From contig JARVKI010000002.1 of the NCBI GenBank assembly GCA_036674765.1, positions 620,001-684,000 on the forward strand: a stretch of DNA of 64,000 nucleotides, read 5' to 3'. The position numbers and the translations under genes are program-made. Below the pieces are notes generated by a model. The model saw nothing but the letters and a program-made list of their open reading frames with translations, did not search any database and was not told the origin of the DNA. The DNA is from Seiridium cupressi (taxonomy: Eukaryota > Ascomycota > Sordariomycetes > Amphisphaeriales > Sporocadaceae). Of the stretch, positions 1 to 11,015 are shown piece by piece; position 1 is the first letter of the stretch, and every line of letters starts with the position of its first letter.

Positions 1-49
1 AGCTACATTGTAGTGGTCATGTGATAAGGAGCAATCCACCAGTTTAACA

Positions 50-488
50 TCTACTTATAAACGAAAAGGTTAAGTATTACGTTGAGCTTCAGTCTTATCA
101 GCACTATCCTCACTTGGTTGTCATAGCTCCTGACACAAGAGATGGCGTACCCCGCGCACCTAGAACTCTATGGCGAGTGCGTCATCTCTTGTGTCAAGGG
201 CGTGATTGTCTTTTTGACCTAGGCAATAGTTTGACCGTCAAGGTTGTATCTCATCTTGTAACGCCAAAGCCGGATGGTACTAATCCCATAATATTAAGCC
301 GGTTTACAGACCTCAACAATCGTTCATTCGAAGATACGCTGTAATTCTGTTAGTAAACGTTGGTTAAATAAGGTTGGGGGCAGCTATTATTCGGTGCGGG
401 CTAGATAGCTACGGTATTTACTTGTAACGGAAAGGTTGAGTGTTGCGTTTGGTTTGGCATCTTTTTAGTATTATCTTAGGGGTAGTCA
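50..488 (+). repeat. Degenerate direct repeat pair (about 50-122 and 416-488)
   Basis: Two copies of roughly 70 bp share the order ACTTrTAA, CGrAAAGGTTrAGTrTTrCGTT and a later kAGyAyTATCyT block. Most differences in the best-conserved part are A versus G. Such transition-biased divergence is what repeat-induced point mutation leaves in ascomycete repeats, though two short copies cannot prove it. They may be LTR remnants about 366 bp apart. Confidence 0.5.
131..196. repeat. Imperfect inverted repeat, 20-nt arms
   Basis: The arm at 131-150 (starting TGACACAAGAGATG) matches the reverse complement of 177-196 at 18 of 20 positions, separated by a 26-nt loop. Both mismatches are transitions. The arms could form a hairpin in RNA or be remnants of terminal inverted repeats of a short element. 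Nothing nearby reveals a function. Confidence 0.75.
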
Positions 489-700
489 AAGTGTCCCCCC
501 TCTTTTATCTGGCTGTACCATATTTTGCTTTTAATATTAGCTCAAAATACTACGGGACCAGGACTTCCTCAGAGAAGTAAAACAGGTTCTCAAAAATAAA
601 TAAAACAAAAATAAAATAAATTCCCTCTTATATCAGGACGAGGTATCCCCACGACTTGGTCCTCGTTTTGGCCTCTAAGCACTCAGTTAAAATTGCAGAT

Positions 701-1390
701 ATGTACTTTGAAACCACCACAACAACAATGAATTCCAACAACGACAAAATGTCAGTGCTTCGAGCACTCGAAGAAGTTCCTACGTACACCGACCTTCCAC
801 TCGGCGTATTATCTTACCCACCACCAGCCGAGTCGCTTTCCCGTGACGGGTCCCCTTCGCGAGATCAGTCTTCTTTACCCCTCTACGAGAAGCTGTGCGC
901 ACAGATGATGGAACAACGAGTAGATGTACGGATGGAGATATGCCCCGTAGTCGAAAACAAGCGGGCAGATCAACCGTGGTTTGGCGTATTGTGGCTGCGG
1001 TGCAATGACCTTGCTCAACTTATGCGCGAAGGAATGCACATACTGAGCGCCGGCGAGATAATGGTGGCACAAATCCGTCCGCAGGCGTGGCCCATGAGAG
1101 GATTGCCGAATGAGTCGTGGAACTTGCGGCGTTACTTTTCCTTTCTGGACGCTCAAAAACCGCCGCAATGGATTGCTACTTTGCGCGCCCACTCAGATTC
1201 AGTCGAGGCTCTACAGGATATCAATATCGGTGCCCTGTCTTCCAGGAATGTCGTCGCCGCAAATGCTTGGGACAAAGAGGGGAACGCAGTCTATCGTTTC
1301 GAAAGATGGGCGCCGGAACGAGCATACAATGATATACTCGGCGATACGCCTCTCGACGGGTGGTGGCCATGGCCAAGGGAGGTCGCTTGA
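701..1390 (+). CDS. Hypothetical protein, 229 aa
   Basis: A single open frame begins at the ATG at 701 (a second ATG at 728 is equally possible) and ends at the TGA at 1388-1390. I do not recognise the family. The N-terminus is Thr/Asn rich and of low complexity. The rest is globular in composition and Trp rich, with no signal peptide or membrane segment, and it ends in a Trp/Pro-rich tail (GWWPWPREVA). The GC content is higher than in the AT-rich flanks and the frame is the longest locally, which supports a real gene. It stands alone, divergent from nothing and convergent with the methyltransferase to its right. It is probably a lineage-specific orphan. Confidence 0.55.
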   Translation: MYFETTTTTMNSNNDKMSVLRALEEVPTYTDLPLGVLSYPPPAESLSRDGSPSRDQSSLPLYEKLCAQMMEQRVDVRMEICPVVENKRADQPWFGVLWLRCNDLAQLMREGMHILSAGEIMVAQIRPQAWPMRGLPNESWNLRRYFSFLDAQKPPQWIATLRAHSDSVEALQDINIGALSSRNVVAANAWDKEGNAVYRFERWAPERAYNDILGDTPLDGWWPWPREVA

Positions 1391-1854
1391 TGACGTCCCC
1401 GTCGTAGCTTATAGAGCTCCCTCTTGATGACGAGCACGACCTCTGGCACTTCAACATGTCAGCGAGCAAAGTGAGGATCAACAAGACCTGATAGCGAATT
1501 CAATTGGGAGTGTTAGGGAATTTGTCAAAATTGGGAGCTCCTCTGGATTTCCCAATTTCGATACTCTGAAACCCAAACATAAAGCCTTCGGATTAACGAT
1601 TCTACGTACTTTAAAGTACGTATTTACGTACCTTTCTTAACGTATTTTAGGGTTTTATTACAAACTTGTGAAAGAGCTATTGTGTTTGATTAAATTTATT
1701 GTCACAATTGTATAGCAAGGCTCTCCCAACAAACTTGGTTGCGTTAGGTAAATTAATGATCGAACAGTCAAACCCAATTGGGTGTTATCATATGAAGATG
1801 TCCGCAGTGACATACACGCCATATAGGATTATTTGCCAAGAACCGATCGATACT
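1391..1854. other. Intergenic, AT-rich, with a 20-bp perfect palindrome
   Basis: No gene is seen. Positions 1603-1622 form a perfect palindrome (TACGTACTTTAAAGTACGTA), followed by a further ACGTAC at about 1625. Around 1530-1560 there is a short inverted match (AAATTGGGA and TCCCAATTT). The segment lies between the 3' ends of convergent genes, so it probably holds both polyadenylation regions. Confidence 0.6.
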
Positions 1855-2869
1855 CTATGACAGCGATGCTCGACATGTAACCAAGTTCATAGTCCACATC
1901 ACCTCCCATCCGTTTCCCCCGTGCTTCTTCTGCAGATGTTCTGCGACATACTCACTCACGGAACTCAGGTATTTCTCCCGTTGCTCGGCCGTCCAGTAGG
2001 CCTGCGCCAACCAGTTGATCATCATGGCAAACACCCCGACAAACTTCTCGGCGTTCTGGATCTGCTGTTTATGTTGGATCACCTCGACGCGGACATCCTC
2101 GAATCCGTACTTCAACAGCTTTTCCTCTATGCCTTTCGGGTCTGTCCACTCCAGATGTCCATTGCTCGCCATGGGGAGTGGGTCGGGTAGCGCAGCTTCG
2201 AATGGGAGTGTCGCAAATGCCGATCGTACGTCCGGGACCCAGGCTGCGTTGTCTTTGTTCATTGTGCTGAAAGCAAACATGCCCCCGGGCTGAAGGATCC
2301 TGAGTGTGTCTGCCATTATTGTCAGCAGCTTACAGCCTATTCTGAAGGTCGAATGATAGCTACCTTCCAGGACCATATCCGGGTTGGGTATGACATGCAT
2401 CCCAAGACTGATGGTGACATGGGTGAACGAGTCCTTCTGCAATTTTGAATCCTGCAATACGTGAATATTTCATTGCCAGAAAAGTGATACGGTGCAGTAT
2501 CGGCAAGCATACCTGAGCGTCAATAGTCTCCACCTTGACACTGACCCAGTCCTCCTTGTGGACTCTCCTCCTCAGTATATCAAGAAAAGACTGGTTGACA
2601 TCACCACATAAAATGCTGCTCCTCTCAAGCACGCTCTTGTTCATGACCCGTTGCAGCTGCGACCCCACAACGCCTGTCCCGCAAGCATTGTCAAGCAACT
2701 TCAACGGCTTGGTCGTCGAGGCATCGATGCCCGCTTGGGAAAGCAACAGAGCAGTTGGTCGCGCCATGATTGCTTCGGAATCCCTGAGAAAACCGTCGAG
2801 TTTTTCGTCCGTGAGCCCGTCGGCGAAGCTGCTATAAGTCTTCTGAAGAGTGTCTGTGGTGGATGACAT
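1855..2869 (-). CDS. SAM-dependent class I methyltransferase, 299 aa
   Basis: A three-exon gene: exons 2869-2513, 2451-2364 and 2309-1855, with introns of 61 nt (2452-2512) and 54 nt (2310-2363), both GT-AG. The start is the ATG giving MSSTTDTLQ; an upstream in-frame ATG would add an unlikely leader. Motif I (LLDNACGTG, residues 58-66) is the glycine-rich SAM-binding loop. The next conserved block, read across intron 1, is the acidic DAQ...DSFTHV region, and LRILQPGGMFAF is the typical post-II/III strand. The layout matches fungal small-molecule or protein methyltransferases of the Methyltransf_11/25 type. The substrate cannot be inferred, and there is no biosynthetic cluster beside it. There is no signal peptide, so it is presumably cytosolic. 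Confidence 0.82.
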
Positions 2870-3563
2870 TGTGTCGTTATTGTGTTCTGGAGTATTATAT
2901 GTCTTCGGCAAGAGTACGTTGCAATGGATATTGGTAATTGAGAATCGACTGGGTGTTCTCAATTCTTGAAAGATCTATTCTTTATATGGTCAACTTCGCA
3001 GGCGGTACCTTGATGGACTCTACATGTACACAACTCTGCGGGAAGTGCCCGGAAAGTCTCCGGGATACAATGCTGGACTACACAAAGTGCTGCAGCTTGT
3101 CTAGTTTGCGGTTTAGCGACCGGTAACAGAACAAATCATTTTATTGGTGTGCTCTCAATTGTAATTATGTGCTATAATATGACATAACAAGTTCCAAAGT
3201 TAGTCATCCACTGTGTAACACTCAAACCAGAGATCCTTCATTACACAAATAGTTCGTCTTACTTATGTTTTAATGGATTATTACAGATATGATTGATTGC
3301 AAACCTCTTCCACTCAATATTCAGCATTATTTGATGCTCTCTCCGCTAAATGCAAACAACCCAGGGTATCATATTATGTACCGAATTCAGACTCGCCATC
3401 AATCTCCAACTCCGTGGCTCACAACATCATTATGACTAAATCTTTACCCGTTCTTCCCACCAGTCCCTGAGATTTCCCTCCAAAGAGCCTTGTGTTTCAT
3501 CTGTAAATTTCCTTTATCCAAGTTCTAGGTGCATGAGTTAGTCCTGGACTAAACTCTGACCTT
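2870..3563. other. Intergenic, nothing recognised
   Basis: About 690 bp of AT-rich sequence between the methyltransferase start and the 3' end of the next gene on the same strand. It should contain the methyltransferase promoter. I see no repeat, RNA gene or credible reading frame. Confidence 0.5.
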
Positions 3564-4966
3564 CTAATCATGCGTCGGCACAGACCCCAAGTATATCGAC
3601 GCCGAGCCCGTGGCCGTGGGTGTGAAAACGCCAGAAGCTTCCGACTGTGTTAGGCAAGCCCGCGCCGACGAAGGTAGTACCCAGCTTTGCGGATCCAGTT
3701 TTCGGGGAACAGTTGATGACGGTTGAGCGCCCAAGGAGTGTTCTGGAAAACTCGACGCCCGGTGCAGCTGCCTACGGGGAGAGTCTTTCCTGTGGTATCT
3801 CCCCTTACGTTTTCTGACTGGCCAGCTGATGCTTCTCTGATAAGTGAAGTTCAGCTCCGAGTCAGAACCTGAGTCGTTATTTTCATGAGACGCGGAGGAT
3901 GGGGGAGCAGGTGAAAGACATCTGTCATGGCTCCATGAGCTCGTCAGTTCCACGTCAGAAAGGTGGGAATACTCCATGATCCTGACCTGCTTGAAGTCTG
4001 CAGCGCTGACGCTGGAAAGTTGAAGAAACAATGCTCGAAATCCTCCCAGTCCTCCTTCGGGCGCGGCTCTGGGTCGATAGCCAGTGGACTGAGTGCGAAA
4101 GCGATTCGTCGAAACAAAGTCTCGTTGTGGTCTAGCTCCCTCATTGTAAAACGAGTTTGTTGATACAACGAACCACTTTTAATGAGTTCCTCCATGGTCC
4201 AGCAAGTGGGGCATGCCTTTTTGTAGTTGGCACCGGCTTGGTGTCGCTTGCTCCAGATGGGACAGACTTCGAAGGGAAAGAGTGCGAATCCGTTTGTACG
4301 TGGGATATACTCGACATCCTCGTTGCCGTTGGTGCGGCCCGTTTTGGAACACACGCAGGCGGAAGAGAAGGGTTCCCCGTCTGCCTGCTGCGAACTTTGC
4401 CTGGCTTTTTGGCATTGGCAGCCAAGCATATTCGCGTCCTTTGGAGGTTGTTTTTGGATTCGAGATTCGCCACGGCATGGACATCCTGTGATCCAACAGC
4501 TGCTCCAATTTCGGCTCCCGGGTCCAATATTTCCATGGTGGAGCCGAGGAATCTGCTCGTTCATGACCCAGTGGAAGTAGATATCCCACTTTGGCGAGCT
4601 GCGGCCCTCAGGGACTAGGCTTGTCTGAAGAGCATGCGGATCAATACGGTACCTTGCACAAAGGTTACAGTAGTCGCAGTGCTTGATGCCGCACCTCTGC
4701 TTCAACCGTTTTGGGTTGAGGTGAGCATGAGCATAAGGGTCCCGGGAAAGTTCGGGTGTTGGCCTAAACCGGTAGAATTCTCCACCATTATAAGTGAGAC
4801 GGTAGACGGCTCTATTACTGGCAGGAATGATGTCCACGAGCTCAGCTTGAACAGCGGATGGTTTGGATTCCTCGGCGGTAGAAGGAGGTGTAATGACCAC
4901 TCTCGGAACTTGACCACCAAAGCTCGAAGGTTGAGGAGTGGCTGGTTCTGATGGTTGCTGTGACAT
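3564..4966 (-). CDS. Cysteine-rich hypothetical protein, 445 aa
   Basis: Two exons: 4966-3987 and 3921-3564. The 65-nt intron (3922-3986) has a GT donor, an AACTGAC branch-like motif and a CAG acceptor; without it the frame stops shortly afterwards. The start is MSQQPSEPATPQ. I do not recognise the family. Cysteines come in pairs or short groups: CGIKHCDYCNLC near residue 90, then CPC, CQC, CVC, a single C, and CPTCW. This suggests one or more structural zinc sites, by inference only. The first 50 residues are Pro/Ser rich and the C-terminal quarter (exon 2) is basic, Ser rich and disordered. No membrane segment is present. The length and regular spacing of cysteines argue for a genuine fungal orphan. 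Confidence 0.65.
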
Positions 4967-5758
4967 GTTGGCTGTCGGGCTTCGATATGAGCAACCACAA
5001 CAAGATAGTGAATAGGAGGTAGGGCGAGGCTCACTCAATGATAAGTATTGAAAATTTCCGAAACGTGTTCCGCGAGTCCGGTCAACTCCGGAGGAAGTCG
5101 TACAAATTGATATACACAATCTTTAAGTTGAAAGAGAGATACAGAGGATGGACTATTGGCTCTGTTCCTGGGAAAAGCGCATTGCTCATATGGATTCTTC
5201 TTCGGGGCTACTTGAAGAGTTTGAGGCTATTTCTGAAAGGAATCTCCGTTACAGCGTCGAACTCTAAAAATTAAAAAATGCGCTCATTGGGGCTCATTTC
5301 TGAGGAAGAGCATATCCCAGCGAGAACATAAACCACGATAAAGTCAGGATTATTAATGCAAGTGGAAAAACATTGAGAGAATGTCTTAGTTATCACAAGG
5401 ACCTTATTGTTACTAACTCACGTTTGACGCGTGGTAGAGCTGCTGGGCCTAAACAAACAACCAAGTCCAATGAAGCTTTTAAAATTTTCAATAACTCATT
5501 CCGCTCAACAACGCCAACGCAGAAACCCTGCCGAGTACTATGCACCTAGACATTCGCCTCCATTTCTATACTACATTTATAGAACTTGTCATTCTCTTCC
5601 CGTGAAGCTTCCGGCCCTCTGACATCCTAGACGTGGGAGGCATTCCTCAAATCTCGTGGTATAGCGGGCTTGTCTTCACTCCGACCGCATTTTTCTCGAC
5701 TCCAACGCTTCCTAGGTAATTAGAAACTCCAATGAAAGGCGCTGGCTCATTTAGGGTC
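4967..5758. other. Intergenic with a possible decayed retroelement coding fragment
   Basis: No intact gene. From about 5343 to 5545 on the plus strand one frame reads continuously and contains NASGKTLRECLSYHKDL followed by IVTNSRLTRG, a pattern reminiscent of the end of LINE-type endonuclease domains (N-x-x-G-x-x-L ... L-I-x-x-N-T/S). The frame is short and stops on both sides. The remainder is AT-rich with nothing recognisable. Confidence 0.35.
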
Positions 5759-8700
5759 TCATAAGAACCCCATGCTGCCCCTGAAACTCCCCATTCCAAG
5801 ACCGGAAAATCCATCCACCGTCTTTTTTACCTCTCTCACTTCCCTCAGCAAGTCTTGAGGTGGGAGCCCACCTTCGTTCTGAGCACGCGGAGGATTTTGT
5901 GCAAGCGCCTCGCAGTCTGCCATCAACTCACTGACCCAGGGCTCCAGTGCACGCTCAGGTCTTCCAGCTCGCACGACCTGTCTGGCCCAGTCGTGGACAG
6001 CATATGTCACCCACTCTACAACCCTCAAGCGACCTGCACCACGGAATGGCACGTCCTGGCCCTCGAACATTGTCTCAAGAATGCGAGCGAGTAGGTCGTG
6101 ACTGACACCAAGTTGAAGGAAAAGGATCACGGGCCAATTAGGGTCGGCCCCTATTCTGTTATCCTGGGCATTCTCCAGAGCATAACGGCAAAGCTCTGGC
6201 ATGAGTGTCGGAACGGGGAAGATGAAACTATCGTTCGAGGCCCGATGGCATACTTCCTGGATGACGCCAACGAGTTTTTCATAGGGCTGAGGTGGTGCTT
6301 CTTGGTTACTCCTATTGAGACTGCCTTCGTACTGATCCCAGTCTTGCTGATTCTCGTCATGGGTTTGCTGGATGAGGTTCGACCATGTCTGCGCAATAGT
6401 GGTGGGGTTGCGGAAATCAGCTGCGTGATAAATGAGCAGGCACAAATCGTAATATCCCGCTTGATCGGCGAAGTTATTGAAAAGCTGGAGTGCAGATGTT
6501 AGCTTCTTTTCGCTACATTGAAATCGCAGATAACGCCCCCAAGATTGCGGCCCATCTGCAGCAGTGGAAGTCGTATGGAGAAATTACTCACCTCCGTAAG
6601 ACCTTGGATTTGGCCGTCCAAGGATTTTTCGATCTCAGGGAGACGCTCGGCAGGAATTCGTGTGTCGACTCTGAGGCGTTCCAGAAGATCGTCTTGAATA
6701 TGGGCCACTTCGAGTAGTTCGGTGACCTCATGGTTCAAAAGTTGGAGTTCTTGCCGACCGATACCGTTGGTCATGACACTGACATTAGTTTTAGCCCGGG
6801 AAAGGAGCTGCAGGCGATCCTTGATGGAGATGGTAAAGTCGGACTGTGCCAAGTCTGCTTGGACCTTGGCGGCCTGGTAGTACAGATTTCGCATTGTGAA
6901 ATACCGGCATAATAGATCCGCGTGAGCAACGTTGGAAGTTGCTAGATTCTGGAGGAAGTCGACCACATGTGGAGATTCAATCCGCAAAAGCCGGTCTGTC
7001 CAACCTTGCTCAACATACCACTCGTAGAGGTCATTATGGAAGACTTCATCGGCGGACGAGTTGACGACGTCATATGCTTCGTTTCTCTTGATGGCAGTCG
7101 AAGTGAGCTTGCCATCAATCATCTCAGGTTCCTTGCTAGAAGCAGCGTCGAGGCTTTGAAGAACGTGGTGAATGAGATTGTAGCAGCGCTTTCGCTCCTC
7201 GAACTTGACTATCCTGGGGTCACCCGCCGGTTTGCCTTCCTTGAACCAGGACTGAGCTGCATTGCCTCGGTCTTTTTCTTGAGCGACAGTCAAGCATAGC
7301 TGGATTGCACCGGCGTAGTATCTCATGCCTAAATATTGCTCGACTGCAGTCTCGAGGTTCGTCTGAGTGAGACTACCAGCTACTCTTTGGAAGAGCTTGA
7401 GACTTTCGCCAAGCAGGTTACGGGCAGTGTTCGGGTTCTGTGTGGGGTCTGACGCTCGCTTGACTTGCTCCTGCGCTCTGAATATGACCACGTCATCTGG
7501 ACTGCAGAAGCTGCCGCATCGCCTGCGGAGAGCGTCTGCAACCGTCTCGACGTTTGAACCACTTTCGATATTGCGATTAACAATAGCTTTGACAAGCAGT
7601 TTGGCGAGATCTTTTCCAGATTCTTGAGAGAAGAGGCGCTCGTACGTAAGGTCTCTTAGCTGTTGCTTAGCGGTCTCATCAAGCCGCGCATAGATGTCGG
7701 CGACACGCTCATCGAAGAGCATCTGCACAAATGAAATGCCCTCCGAAATACCGCTCATCAGCACTAGGAGCGCATACATTGCTTGGTGCTCACCCTGAAA
7801 AGCGATCTGTTCCTGTTTGTTGCCGGCTCTTTGGAGATCAGCCGGCCCTGACAGGCCCTGTATGAAACTCTTGTTTGCCTCAAGAAACGACTTGAGACGC
7901 TCCAAATGTTCTTGGACCGTCCTCAACCTGCCGAGGGCAATTGTCGAGTCGACGACTAAGCCGTTCACAGCATCGCTGCCAATAGAAATTACCCGGGCAT
8001 TCCACACAGATCTAATGAGACGACTGAGATACAACGCTAGAGCACCATGCCGAGAAGAGGGCTTAACGCTTTCAATAGTTGGTTGCTGACCATCCTGCTC
8101 CGGCAGTGTGGGATTTCCTCCGTTATTAACGAAAATTTGTCGCGCACGATCTTCTGTACTCTGGTCAAGAGCGCCACGACCTGTCCCACCTTGCTGGTCA
8201 CTCCCTTGTCCGCAAGCAACAGCGAGTGCGGCAGTGACCGTCTCGACACGCCCATAGTTGTTCGCAAACGTGTTATAGACATCATTGAGTCCGTCGTCGC
8301 CAGCAGCATTCCTGATAGCAGCGGCAAAAATATCGACTAGCCTTCTTCGTCGAATAATGTGTATTCCCGTGTTGGTCAACACGGCAAACTCGCTGTTTGA
8401 CTGGTCAAACTGCACCGCCAGTTCATTTCCAAAGCCTGCGGGAGAGGACGTAGCAGCGAATGGTTTCGAGACGAGGCCGATGGCTTCAGGCTTGCCGCCG
8501 ACATCAATCCACATGCTTTGTTCGTAGAAACGTAGGCCTTGGTGAGCACTATTCTTTATCCGACCCGTGTCAGGTGCCGAGGCGAACAGTATATCTCTCG
8601 CCCCGCCATCCTTCTTGACAGAGGCAAGGAAATAGCCTGGCGCAAAACGTGCGCCCTGATTTGTAGTAATCAGCGCATTGGATTGTGTGTCGAAATCGCT

Positions 8701-10168
8701 AGGAGCACCGAAAGCATCCCGACCTTGACGTTGTGACCTAGACAAGTTCGAAGGCGGGAACTTGATGGAGTGTAATTGCATACTCTGAGGAATCTGGTTT
8801 GGTGAAGTCATATAATATGACGCACCAGCAGCACTCATAAACAAGCGGCATCCGGTGTTTGTGACAGCTATCAAGTGGACCTTGACGTCCTCATTCGATG
8901 TGACGGGGCATATAGAGACGATTGTAGTCTGGTCATTGAGCAGGGGCGAGTTGCCACTGAGCGCATGCATGATATCGCGTAGACAGTCGTGTTTCGTCTT
9001 CTCGATGACCTTGGTGAGCTTGTCAGGACCTTCCATGTGATATGTGCGAATAGTTGATGTGTTCGAGAGCGAGTAGAGCAGATTCCTAGTGTTATCGATG
9101 ACAATATCAACGATGTACTCTGTGGTCTTGCTGCCCCATAGAAGTGCTTGGGGCCCTTTCGCCAGTGGAACAACGGAGGACCAGCCCGTAGCCGAGTGGT
9201 TGATCTTGCCGGTTCGACTGGAAAACCATTTCTCCTCCTGCTGGTAGTATAGTTCGTAGATGTCACTGTCCGTAGATCCTGCAAAGAAAATCCGACCATT
9301 GGCCGCTCCAGCAATGACATGAGCTTCTGTTCCCCGGAGGGAGAACTGCATCTTCGTTTGATACAGTGTCACTGAGGTGGCACCATTGGCAGATGACTGT
9401 GCAGCGACGCCAAGGAGGAACATATCGGCCGATGTTGCGACCACAAGCATATAATTGATGTCTTTGACAAAAACACCAGGTTTTGGTGCTACAAGCTTGA
9501 CCGACGTTATGCTGTGCTCGTTGTCTTCGTAACCGATGAGCTCAGGGTTCGGGTGGGTGTAGTCCCACAGGTAGAGGCAGTTATCGACGGTCACCCAGGC
9601 GTGGTTGAGCTCGGCGAATAACCCCATACTCGTGGAGACCTCGGCCCTTTCGTACTGCTCGAATACTCTATCGGGGAGTGTGTATGTCTGTACTGTCTTG
9701 AATGGCGCCAATGCAGAATCAGAGACCCGCTGATAGTCGGATGACATCTCTATAAACGAAGTGATTAGCACTCAATTGCCTCAATGTACGTCATTCCAAC
9801 TCACGTTTGCAATACTGATCGAGCTCTGGATACTGCCCGTCCATGGCCAGGGAATTGTTGACATAGCTGGCAGCTTTTGCCAAGGGTGGCAGAGGTTGCG
9901 CCGCGGCAGCAGTTAGAGCTTGCGCTCCTACTGTTCCACCGACAGGCTGGCCCATCGGCTGCAGAGCCTGTTGTTGAGGTCCTGTGGGCGCATCGAATCC
10001 ACGATCTCCAAAGCCTGGCCGTGGTCCGGCGACAGGGTGATTTGAGCCTTCCTCGAAAAGGCGTCGTCGAACCGGGTCTGCATTTGTTCCGAACCTCGAG
10101 GCGACGGCCGGGGTGTGCATGAAAGCACCTGGAACAGGTCGCATCGGTGTCGCTTGCGGGTAAGCCAT
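5759..10168 (-). CDS. NUP170: Nucleoporin NUP170/NUP155, inner-ring nuclear pore subunit, 1415 aa
   Basis: Three exons: 10168-9805, 9749-6592 and 6484-5759. Introns are 55 nt (9750-9804) and 107 nt (6485-6591), both GT-AG. The joins give CKQMSSDYQRVSD and GLTELFNNFADQAGYYDLCLL, and the total is exactly in frame. The protein has a disordered N-terminus (residues 1-105), then the Nucleoporin_N beta-propeller region opening with LPDRVFEQYERAEVSTSMGLF and LYLWDYTHP (about 145-600), then a long alpha-solenoid to the C-terminus with LLIYHAADFRNP. It lacks FG repeats, as expected for a scaffold nucleoporin. Its length matches family members (about 1300-1500 aa). Nup170/Nup155 sits in the pore inner ring and links membrane nucleoporins to the scaffold. 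The frame around 9771 starts in intron 1 and is not the true N-terminus. Confidence 0.95.
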
Positions 10169-11015
10169 TGTGAGATGTCAACTGTCGCTGCGTGTCTCAA
10201 TGGCCTCGGTTTCGCAGCCCGGCAAAGAGCTTTAAGGCAAGGTGAAGTGCCAGTGGATGCGGCGAGGCACCGTGAATGGCGGCTGATTACCGGGGCATCC
10301 AAGGAAACCGATGAGATTATTGCGGCAGAAATCGAGTGCGTGCGAGATTCGTGAAGAGGCGCGAAGATCAGGGAGCCTGTCGCGAGACTCTAATCCTTTG
10401 TGCGCGTCGCTGGTTGAGTTTGTGTTGTTTCGTCTCACTATTTCGAGCTACGGAGCTCACGCCAGTGTTGACCTGGGAGGCTGGAAATTTTTGGGCAGAG
10501 CTTGGACGCGACTTCCGCCTTGTCTTGCAGCTGGGGAGCTGTTCGCGACCACCAATCACGCTAACCCTTTTCAGTCCCACTCCTTAAGCCTGGGGAATGT
10601 GAACAGTGACGACACGAGCACACAATCACTTGAACCAACGAAATCGGGAAGAATTTACTCTAACATCCTTCCATTTGATTTACTTTATATCTGAGGAAGG
10701 AAATACGTGCAACGAAGATCTTTCTCAGATCTTGAACCATCTTTAATAGCCAGCAGCGTCTCGATCTAGTGAGACATACAGTACTTGCAGCATCACGGCC
10801 ACCAAGTCAGTTAGTTAGCTTGCGTCTATTAATACCTGACAAAGTCCCTTATTACCAGGAATTTGTCATCCTTTGCTCTCTTTCACTGGCAGGAGCCGTG
10901 GCCATCATGGAAAGCCCAACTTGTGTGTCCCAAGTAAAAATATAAGGCAAGTAGCAGGTCCCAGTATTGTGATACATCTGCATCCATGCACAGCAAGCAT
11001 CCCTTATTTCAGCGA
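10169..11015. other. Intergenic: NUP170 upstream region
   Basis: About 850 bp between NUP170 and the 3' end of the next minus-strand gene. It must hold the NUP170 promoter on its left side. Short frames here are Arg/Ser-rich shadows without family features. No repeat or RNA gene is seen. Confidence 0.5.

Larger units (their letters stand above)
1..700. other. Gene-free left edge with decayed repeats
   Basis: I can support no gene here. The stretch holds an imperfect inverted repeat (131-150 with 177-196) and a degenerate direct repeat (about 50-122 and 416-488), both described separately, followed by an AT-rich, A-rich tract at about 585-625 that leads into the first gene. The two repeats suggest remnants of a mobile element, but no transposase or polymerase motif is readable. 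Confidence 0.6.

Noticed and set aside
4157..4618. 153-codon plus-strand frame
   Set aside because: Antisense shadow of the cysteine-rich gene on the minus strand.
1855..5758. A secondary-metabolite cluster around the methyltransferase
   Set aside because: No synthase, oxidase, transporter or cluster regulator is adjacent.
9746..9771. Start of the long NUP170 frame at 9771
   Set aside because: These codons lie inside intron 1; the real N-terminus is the exon at 10168-9805.
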